Source: Pseudomonadota bacterium (GTDB taxonomy: Bacteria > Pseudomonadota > Gammaproteobacteria > Enterobacterales > Enterobacteriaceae). From it: a stretch of 12,944 nt of DNA. The notes beneath the pieces are model-generated. The model did no database searches. It was given only the letters and a program-made list of their open reading frames with translations, and was not told where the DNA came from. Below are positions 8,160 through 12,944 of this stretch, piece after piece. Within the stretch, counting starts at the first letter, position 1, and each line of letters begins with the position of its first letter. The translations under genes and the position numbers were made by a program. The stretch is taken from positions 1 to 12,944 of the forward strand of contig JAFACP010000313.1 in the NCBI GenBank assembly GCA_023425455.1, in the 5' to 3' direction.

Positions 8160-9608
8160 TCAGGAATTAGGTTGAAGCATACGAATCGGGAAGGTTTTTT
8201 CCCCATCGTTGCTGCCAATACAATCGGCATGACCCGCGGAAGGTGATTTGCACTCGATGGTCGGCACAATAAAGTTTGAGCCATCGCTGCAGGTCATTTG
8301 CTCAGGGTTGGTAATGTTGAGCGCCCCCTGCTGCACGTTACCGTTGGCTGGGCCACGGCACGTTACGCCGCTGGACTGGCGGACGCTGACGGTGCCGTTG
8401 CCCTGGTCAAAATTATATTGCAGCTGGAGCGGGCGTCCGGTGTGCTTGTCCTGAATACCGCCATTCACGCGCCATTCGCCGTTAAGAAACTTCGCCGGGC
8501 CGTCCGGCAGGGTGGCCGGGAGGGTTAACGGTTCGCCCTGCGGCGCAACGAGCGGCGGGGCGGTTACCGGAGTCACGCCCGGAGGCGTCTGCTCGTCGTG
8601 GGTATCCTGTACGCCGGGCGGCAGTGGCGGTTCTACGCTGGCTTCATTTGCGTTAGCCGGCGGCGGCGTCGCATCGCCGTCTACCGCTCTGTCAGATGTG
8701 TCGGCAGGCATCGCGGGCACCGTTGAATCCAGCGCAGGATGCGCGTCCGCGGTTGACCCTTCCACAATGCCGGGTACGGCGCGAGCGCCAACGGCGGTTT
8801 CTGACCCCCTGATCGCCACGTCATGGGTGCTGGTGGCCGGGTGCGTAGCCACAGGTTCAGCGGTGACCGTGGTTTTATCCGCAGAAAGACCAGGGAGGCC
8901 CGGCAGGGAAAGAGAAGGAGCGCAGCCGCGGAGCAGCCCTAACAGCAGCGCCAGCAGCAGTAACGCCAAAAGTAGCCATAGCAACCAACGCCAGCGCCAG
9001 CGGCGCGTTCGAACATCAACAAAGGGCGCGGGAGCGGGTTCGACGGTTTTTTCCGTGGCGCTGGCCTGCGGCGGAACGGCCGCGAGGGCGGCGGCGGGAA
9101 CGGACGATGAACTCAGCCAATGCATCGGGTGACGTTGTTCCCCTTCCGGGTGGACAAACCCCCAAAAGGTGATCACCAGCGTTCCATTAACGAGATAGAC
9201 AAACTCATAATCGGGGAAATGGGTCACAGATTTAAGCAACTGGGCAAAGACCCGACGATCGCCGCCGGTTCCGCTTTGCTCCGCGTTGAGCAACTGTTCG
9301 CTTAGTGACTGCACTGCCATTTGAAACGCATTAAATTGCTGGCGCGCCGATTCTCGCTCCGCTTCGCTTGCGCCGCTCCACGGGATAACATCGCCGGGAA
9401 AACTGCTGTACCAGTCGGTTCTGTCACCGCCCTGATCGTTTTGCGGGATAGCCAGATGACGGGCCAGATCGCGCCCTGCATCAAGACGATAGATGGCTTC
9501 GCGTAGCTGGAAGGCCATCTTGAAAACAGGATAGCCCGTTTCACCCAGCGCCTTGAATGAAGAGTTATTTCCGGTACGAAGTAGTGGTCCCTGAATCGAA
9601 TTTCGCAT
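8160..9608 (-). CDS. srfA: SrfA family single-pass membrane protein
   Basis: This 482-residue protein lies directly upstream of srfB, and its N-terminus (LGETGYPVFKMAFQLRE, HLAIPQNDQGGDRTDWYS, PGDVIPW) matches what I remember of SrfA. Residues 1-155 form a folded, probably cytoplasmic domain. A basic/Trp stretch (TRRWRWRW, 201-208) precedes a Leu-rich membrane helix at about 208-228. Residues 229-370 are a Pro/Ala/Thr-rich linker of the kind that crosses the periplasm. Residues 371-482 are beta-rich (FLNGEWRVNGG, LQLQYNFDQGNGTVSVR) with four cysteines (417, 440, 453, 463) and could be a small disulfide-bonded beta-barrel. The ATG at 9608 has AAGGG about 8 bases upstream, 49 bases after the preceding gene. 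The N-terminal domain resembles that of the upstream gene at 9658-10803, suggesting ancient duplication. The role is probably a membrane partner of SrfB/SrfC; no enzyme motif is visible. Confidence 0.9.
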   Translation of the reverse strand: MRNSIQGPLLRTGNNSSFKALGETGYPVFKMAFQLREAIYRLDAGRDLARHLAIPQNDQGGDRTDWYSSFPGDVIPWSGASEAERESARQQFNAFQMAVQSLSEQLLNAEQSGTGGDRRVFAQLLKSVTHFPDYEFVYLVNGTLVITFWGFVHPEGEQRHPMHWLSSSSVPAAALAAVPPQASATEKTVEPAPAPFVDVRTRRWRWRWLLWLLLALLLLALLLGLLRGCAPSLSLPGLPGLSADKTTVTAEPVATHPATSTHDVAIRGSETAVGARAVPGIVEGSTADAHPALDSTVPAMPADTSDRAVDGDATPPPANANEASVEPPLPPGVQDTHDEQTPPGVTPVTAPPLVAPQGEPLTLPATLPDGPAKFLNGEWRVNGGIQDKHTGRPLQLQYNFDQGNGTVSVRQSSGVTCRGPANGNVQQGALNITNPEQMTCSDGSNFIVPTIECKSPSAGHADCIGSNDGEKTFPIRMLQPNS

Positions 9609-9657
9609 TATCTAACCCTTAAAGGCTGTAATTTGACTAAAGCCACAGTGGTGCAGG

Positions 9658-10803
9658 CTAATTTTTGGTCGCGCCGGGCGTCCATTTGAAACCCCAGCCA
9701 TAGTGCTTATCCATCGACTCGCGGTCGGGGAAGAAACGGTCAAGGCGTTCAACCTGAATATTGCCATCGACATTTTTGAGCCTGGCGATGGCGGCGACAT
9801 TATTACGCTGGTCGCTATCCGTGAGCATGGATGTAATCGGCTGCTGTTCGGGGACATAGAGGGTGACGGAGGCGTTTGTCCCTTGCCAGTTATCGGTGCC
9901 AGCGTAAATGAAGCTATAAATCAGCACCTCATCAATGTCCTGCCAGTGGCTGCCGTTGACGAAAAGCCATTCGCCATCCACGTCATTGCCTTCACGCAGA
10001 TCTTCCTGCAGCAGCAGATACGGTGGCTGGTCATAGTTGCCGGGCAAATGACTCAGCGCCTCAGCGCCGCTGATTTCACCGTTTTTTAAGCGCACAAAGG
10101 CGGCAATATCGAGATCGACAGGCTCTTTGTGGTCCCCCTGCTTCCACTGCAGATTGATTTTTATCCGGCCAAAATCCTGACGTTTCTCAAGCTTCACGCT
10201 GGGATTGGTGTCAGTTAATTCGGTATGGGTTGGTGTAACAACGGGGAGCGTCACGGCCGGGCGATGTGTAAACCACCACCAGACACCGACGAGTAGGAGC
10301 AGCAGTAGCAATAATGCCAGCCAAGGAAGAAAACCGCGGCACCAGGGGATAACCACTACCGTATGGAGGGGCGCCGCTGTGCTGGCTGTGGCCCAATTGA
10401 CCAACACCGGTTCGCCGCCGACGCTATAGCCGTCGAGGTGGTGTGATTGGGTGAGTAGCGTTTGCAACGCATGTGCTGACTTATCTTCGCCGCGCGCGGC
10501 CAGCTGGCTGATTAACCCCGCCAGAATGTCCTGATATTGCTGACGTTTATTCTCAACAGTCAGCCGTTCGGCGTCATTCAGTGCGGAAAAAGGTTTAGCC
10601 AGCCCCTGACGTGCTGTCCACCACTCCAGGCGTCCTTCGGCATTGCGACGCGCGGTGGCATCCAGCAGCGCCAGTGAAGGGGGAAGATGACGATGTATGA
10701 TACCGACCGTCTCTTCATAGGTTGTCAGCGTTGCTTCATGAATCGGCGCGGCAGTTGTTAATCGTTGCATAAGCAAATCATTATTGTTGTGGGTGATATG
10801 CAT
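9658..10803 (-). CDS. single-pass membrane protein with C-terminal TerD-like domain
   Basis: This 381-residue protein has three parts. Residues about 30-140 are soluble and resemble the SrfA N-terminus (EWWTARQGL, LNDAER, DGYSVGGEPVLVNW). A membrane helix at about 157-178 (LPWLALLLLLLLLVGVWWWF) follows. Residues 210-381 read as a TerD-fold domain: IKINLQW, VDLDIAAFVRLKNGEI, an acidic loop EGNDVDGEW (271-279), IDEVLIYSFIYAG, SVTLYVPEQ, and RLKNVDGNIQVERLDRFF near the end, ending in WGFKW. TerD domains bind calcium through such DLD and GxDxD-type loops. Here the domain follows a membrane helix, so it is predicted to be periplasmic, unlike ordinary cytoplasmic TerD. The gene lies 48 bases after the lipoprotein gene and 49 before srfA. 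No good ribosome site precedes either ATG 10803 or the alternative ATG at 10770, so the start is uncertain. The fold call comes from motif reading only; I make no claim of tellurite resistance. Confidence 0.85.
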   Translation of the reverse strand: MHITHNNNDLLMQRLTTAAPIHEATLTTYEETVGIIHRHLPPSLALLDATARRNAEGRLEWWTARQGLAKPFSALNDAERLTVENKRQQYQDILAGLISQLAARGEDKSAHALQTLLTQSHHLDGYSVGGEPVLVNWATASTAAPLHTVVVIPWCRGFLPWLALLLLLLLLVGVWWWFTHRPAVTLPVVTPTHTELTDTNPSVKLEKRQDFGRIKINLQWKQGDHKEPVDLDIAAFVRLKNGEISGAEALSHLPGNYDQPPYLLLQEDLREGNDVDGEWLFVNGSHWQDIDEVLIYSFIYAGTDNWQGTNASVTLYVPEQQPITSMLTDSDQRNNVAAIARLKNVDGNIQVERLDRFFPDRESMDKHYGWGFKWTPGATKN

Positions 10804-10851
10804 GAGCTGTGTATCATCGCATCTCAGACAGCCGGAACGTTTTCTGCGCTT

Positions 10852-11334
10852 TTAGCGGAGCGTATTTGCTTCCTCGAGAACTTTTATTTTGTGCTTGGCT
10901 TCGGCGACCTTTTTCTCAATCGCTGAAATTTCGCTGGCGCTCGTTGCCGTTTGTGACTGGCGCTGCAGCTCCTGCAATTTGGCAATTTCCTGCTGGCGTT
11001 CGCGGCTTTGAATCTTGCTTGATTTCAGTTTTGCGAGAGTCTGCGACAGATCCGAACGCACGGCATTTAGCCTTGCTTGTTCATCTGCCAGCTTTTGATT
11101 TAAGGTCTGCTGTCTGTTTTGGGTATAATCCTGCTGTTGCCTGGCCGATTCATTTTGATATTGGCTCAGGCGAACCTGCTGTTCTTTTTGATCAACCTGC
11201 TGACGATAACCACCCGACGTGGCGCAGCTCAGTTTGGTAATAAAGCTTGGATCTTGTGCGTGTAAATCACAGTCCTGGGGAGACGTAGTACAACCCGTAA
11301 GGACAAGGGCGGCAAGAAGTGCGTATTTTCTCAT
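10852..11334 (-). CDS. small coiled-coil lipoprotein
   Basis: The start is MRKYALLAALVLTGC, a compact lipoprotein signal with lipobox LTGC and Thr at +2, so outer-membrane sorting is expected. An upstream in-frame ATG at 11349 adds MMDYL; I prefer 11334 because the basic RK then lies at the N-terminus and a weak ATGGA lies 9 bases before it, but neither start has a strong ribosome site. The mature protein has two cysteines near the N-terminus (CDLH, SCATSGG) and then an almost unbroken heptad-rich helix, rich in Gln, Lys, Glu and Arg (RQQQDYTQNRQQTLNQKLAD onward), to the end; this should form a long coiled coil. It follows the glycine-zipper lipoprotein by 79 bases and precedes the TerD-like gene by 48 bases, so it may share their transcript. 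No named family is recognised. Periplasmic, outer-membrane-anchored structural protein is the best reading. Confidence 0.82.
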   Translation of the reverse strand: MRKYALLAALVLTGCTTSPQDCDLHAQDPSFITKLSCATSGGYRQQVDQKEQQVRLSQYQNESARQQQDYTQNRQQTLNQKLADEQARLNAVRSDLSQTLAKLKSSKIQSRERQQEIAKLQELQRQSQTATSASEISAIEKKVAEAKHKIKVLEEANTLR

Positions 11335-11385
11335 CAAATAATCCATCATTAGCGTCGAATAACGCTGCTTTAAGCAGTCTTAAAC

Positions 11386-11407
11386 CGGCCGATAATGCTA
11401 TCGGCCG
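11386..11407 (-). terminator. perfect 9-bp hairpin between the two lipoprotein genes
   Basis: The two arms CGGCCGATA and TATCGGCCG are perfect complements around a 4-base loop. The hairpin begins 6 bases after the stop of the glycine-zipper lipoprotein gene. On the transcribed strand it is followed by GGTTTAAG, a poor U-tract, so it is more likely a leaky terminator or mRNA-stabilising hairpin that lowers expression of downstream genes than a complete stop. A second, shorter inverted repeat (CTGCTTTAAGCAG, 11365-11377) follows immediately. Confidence 0.55.
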
Positions 11408-11413
11408 AAAGGG

Positions 11414-12151
11414 TTAACCAAGGGAGATCGCCTGGCGCTGTTCATACAGCTCGTTGGTTTCTTGTTCCAGAGCAGCAATCTTGCTATTGAGATTGGCATA
11501 TTCTTTGTTCAAATTTGCCAGCTTGCTTTTCTCTGCACTTGTGGTGGTCGTTTGACCTTGTAAAGCGACCTTATAGGCAGATTCTTTATCCTTCATGCCT
11601 TTCATGGTCTCTTTCATCTTGCTGATGTTGGCATCAATTTGCGCCAGCTGGGTTTTCGCACCGGCTTTATCAAATCCAGCTTTATCTTTTTGGATGCTGA
11701 TTTTGGTTAAGGTGGCCTGGTTTTCGCTAATAACTTGTTTCATCGCCAGCGTCGATTTTTCAACCGCTGCGGTATCTTTGCTGATGTCGTTATCCATTGC
11801 CTGCAGACGATCGGCGGTGGAGGCATAATCTTTTTTCAGTCCGTCAAGATAGTAGTTAGCGGTCATACCTGCAGCACAGCCAGCAGCGCCACCAACTGCA
11901 GCGCCGGCAAGCGCTTTCTTCGAGTCACCTGCTAGCGCCCCTACTAACGCGCCGAGAGCTGCGCCGGATACGGCGCCTACGCCACAACCTTGTGCACCAG
12001 AAGCGCTAAAGAACTGTGATTGTTCTGTGGTGGTAAGGCGAGGATCCGGCTTTGTCCCAGACAGGAGAGAGCTTCCGGTATTGGCACAGCCTCCAAGTAA
12101 CAATGCTGCGGAAATCACGATGCATGTGGTAGTTCGGTTAAATGTATTCAC
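11414..12151 (-). CDS. glycine-zipper coiled-coil lipoprotein
   Basis: This 245-residue protein starts at GTG 12151; an AAGG ribosome site lies 9 bases upstream (12161-12164) and no nearby ATG would keep the signal. The signal ends in LLLGGC, giving lipidation at Cys22 with Ala at +2, which predicts outer-membrane placement. Residues 54-95 are a glycine-zipper segment (GVGAVSGAALGALVGALAGD, then ALAGAAVGGAAGCAAG), a membrane-inserting or oligomerising motif common in enteric outer-membrane lipoproteins. Residues about 105-240 are a long, charged, heptad-like helix, probably a periplasmic coiled coil. It is the first gene after the probable promoter at 12241-12269 and is followed at once by a hairpin. 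Its zipper-then-coiled-coil layout and position suggest an anchor for the envelope proteins encoded downstream, but that link is inferred from gene order only. Confidence 0.85.
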   Translation of the reverse strand: MNTFNRTTTCIVISAALLLGGCANTGSSLLSGTKPDPRLTTTEQSQFFSASGAQGCGVGAVSGAALGALVGALAGDSKKALAGAAVGGAAGCAAGMTANYYLDGLKKDYASTADRLQAMDNDISKDTAAVEKSTLAMKQVISENQATLTKISIQKDKAGFDKAGAKTQLAQIDANISKMKETMKGMKDKESAYKVALQGQTTTTSAEKSKLANLNKEYANLNSKIAALEQETNELYEQRQAISLG

Positions 12152-12240
12152 AATCTTTTTCCTTAAAAATAATTAAGTAACGACAAGCAAGCTGTATCAA
12201 CTAAAAATTTAGAATTAGTAATGATTTTGTCCGACATTAC

Positions 12241-12269
12241 TGATTATTGTATTAGTTATAAGATGTCAA
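12241..12269 (-). promoter_or_regulatory. candidate sigma70 promoter for the lipoprotein genes
   Basis: Reading the minus strand, a perfect -35 TTGACA (12269-12264) is followed by AATAAT after 15 bases (12248-12243) or TAATCA after 17 (12246-12241). This places a start site near 12235, with an 85-base leader before the GTG at 12151. A weaker alternative, TTGATA followed by CTTAAT about 17 bases on, lies nearer the gene. The surrounding DNA is strongly AT-rich, so chance -10 matches are easy and H-NS-type silencing is possible. It is the only good -35 I saw upstream of the whole gene block. Confidence 0.4.
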
Positions 12270-12580
12270 AAGAGCTATTCAAAGAGTATTTAAATAATAA
12301 GCAATAAATTAATTGCAATGCGTTATTATGTGTTCGTAGGTATCCCGCACTGACAGCTTATGCAATTTTGTGTTTTCGTATCACTTTATGTTGGCCTTGC
12401 TGCTGAAACACATCTTTTTCAAAAATAATCGACATTTTCGAATTCGTAGGCCTTACCATGAAACATGGGAGGATATCTCCACATAAAATATACATTCCGT
12501 GAATATATCTCAACGTCAGAAATTTTTCCAGTGTGTACAATTAGAATGTTGATTCAACTGATTAATCTTTATTAAATACA

Positions 12581-12818
12581 CTAAAGCTCATGCCAGAAAT
12601 GCCGATAAATCACATGTGTGCTGTTGTCTTTGTTTGTGAAGTAGGTAGGGTTACAGTTCTTGTTTTCACTGATGTAATCTGTATTTGATATCTTAATGTA
12701 ATCTGTATTTGATATCTTAATGTAATGTAGTTTTTTATTAATTGCAGTGTTTTGTGTATGCGTGGAAGGATGAGTGTACGTAAAGTGGCTAGCTAGAATG
12801 TTAATGGATACCTTGAAA
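12581..12818 (-). pseudogene. possible C-terminal remnant of an unknown gene cut by IS1
   Basis: An open frame enters from the IS1 end and runs about 79 codons to TAG at 12581-12583, ending ...HVIYRHFWHEL. The only start in the window (TTG 12832) lies inside the IS1 inverted repeat, so if the frame is real its true N-terminus would lie on the far side of IS1. In its favour, the internal 24-bp duplication keeps the frame (YIKISNTD twice). Against it, the composition is very AT-rich, with many Asn, Thr, Ile and Lys residues, and no family is recognised. It could be a chance open frame. Confidence 0.3.
12673..12726. repeat. tandem 24-bp repeat, two full copies plus 6 bases
   Basis: Copies at 12673-12696 and 12697-12720 are identical (TGTAATCTGTATTTGATA then TCTTAA), and TGTAAT at 12721-12726 begins a third. 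The perfect identity points to a recent duplication, probably by replication slippage. The unit is a multiple of three, so it duplicates eight residues in the minus-strand open frame. There are no spacers, so it is not a CRISPR. Confidence 0.9.
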
Positions 12819-12944
12819 GGTAATGACTCCAACTTACTGATAGTGTTTTATGTTCAGATAATGCCCGATGACCTTGTCATGCAGCTCCACCGATTTTGAG
12901 AACGACAGTGACTTCCGTCCCAGCCTTGCCAGATGTTGTCTCAG
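12819..12944 (-). mobile_element. IS1 family insertion sequence, right end (rest outside window)
   Basis: The element begins at 12819 with GGTAATGACTCCAACTTA, which matches the right inverted repeat of IS1 as I remember it, and everything to 12944 continues as IS1 with the insB reading frame on the minus strand. A few bases differ from the commonest IS1 copy, so it is an isoform. The left end and the second copy of any target duplication lie outside the window; bases just outside the end (ACCTTGAAA, 12810-12818) are the candidate 8-9 bp target duplication. Confidence 0.93.
12834..12944 (-). CDS. insB: IS1 transposase InsB, C-terminal 36 residues (5' end outside window)
   Basis: The minus strand from base 12944 reads [20 protein letters not shown] followed by [16 protein letters not shown] and a TAA at 12834-12836. 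This is the C-terminus of the IS1 transposase, which is made by frameshifting between insA and insB and acts as a DDE enzyme on the IS1 ends. The catalytic residues are not in this fragment. The stop lies inside the terminal inverted repeat, as is normal for IS1. Nothing visible says whether the copy is intact. Confidence 0.93.

Larger units (their letters stand above)
12152..12818. other. AT-rich intergenic region between lipoprotein gene and IS1
   Basis: About 670 bases with clearly lower GC than the genes to the left. It contains the candidate promoter and leader of the lipoprotein gene at its left end, small inverted repeats (for example GCAAT/ATTGC at 12301-12316), a tandem 24-bp repeat, and an IS1-interrupted open frame at its right end. 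The 60-codon TTG-started frame at 12358-12540 has no ribosome site, and I do not call it a gene. The base composition suggests imported or decayed DNA. Confidence 0.6.

Noticed and set aside
8512..9132. 206-codon plus-strand open frame, Gly/Ser/Ala/Thr-rich
   Set aside because: It mirrors the Pro/Ala/Thr-rich linker and Leu-rich helix of SrfA on the other strand; the low complexity explains the long open frame.
9658..10803. Calling the TerD-like gene a tellurite-resistance gene
   Set aside because: Only the C-terminal domain resembles TerD, it is membrane-linked, and no other ter genes are present in the window.
10809..11240. 143-codon plus-strand open frame
   Set aside because: It is antisense to the coiled-coil lipoprotein gene, which has a lipobox and heptads; the plus-strand product has no recognisable features.
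11350..11385. Promoter for the small lipoprotein gene
   Set aside because: Only weak matches (TTAAGA and TTATTC at 15-base spacing) overlapping the inverted repeat; not better than chance.
12358..12540. 60-codon minus-strand frame starting at TTG
   Set aside because: No ribosome site, no recognisable motif, and it is in AT-rich intergenic DNA; likely chance.
12673..12726. Possible CRISPR-like repeat
   Set aside because: The copies are directly adjacent with no spacers, so it is a simple tandem duplication.

Overview
The window looks like a chromosomal stretch from an enterobacterium (Enterobacteriaceae). Evidence: it carries a srfABC locus of the Salmonella/Citrobacter/Klebsiella type in moderately GC-rich, enterobacterial-looking DNA, and the right edge runs into the inverted-repeat end of an IS1 element whose transposase C-terminus reads almost exactly like that of enteric IS1. 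I cannot fix genus or species from the sequence alone.

Every convincing gene lies on the minus strand, so transcription runs right to left. Positions 12944-12819 are the end of IS1 (C-terminus of InsB). Positions 12818-12152 are AT-rich and unlike the rest: a tandem 24-bp repeat, one open frame cut by IS1, and a probable promoter. Next come two lipoprotein genes: a glycine-zipper/coiled-coil lipoprotein (12151-11414) and a smaller coiled-coil lipoprotein (11334-10852), separated by a strong hairpin. Then follows a compact six-gene block: a membrane protein with a TerD-like C-terminal domain (10803-9658), SrfA (9608-8160), SrfB (8142-5074), SrfC (5074-2360), a single-pass membrane protein (2366-1347), and a secreted VWA-domain protein that starts at 1350 and runs out of the window at base 1. 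The last four genes are joined by 1-, 7- and 4-base start/stop overlaps, the mark of one translationally coupled operon.

Predicted cell locations suggest an envelope-spanning apparatus. SrfB (actin/Hsp70-like ATPase) and SrfC (dynamin-like P-loop GTPase) have no export signal and should be cytoplasmic. SrfA, the TerD-like protein and the 339-residue protein each have a cytoplasmic N-terminal part, one membrane helix and a C-terminal domain that should lie in the periplasm. The VWA protein has a cleavable signal peptide, and the two lipoproteins should be on the outer membrane facing the periplasm. The srf genes were named in Salmonella as SsrB-regulated factors and are called virulence factors; their biochemical function is not settled. 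The combination of nucleotide-driven cytoplasmic motors with periplasmic TerD-like and VWA modules is the most interesting content here.
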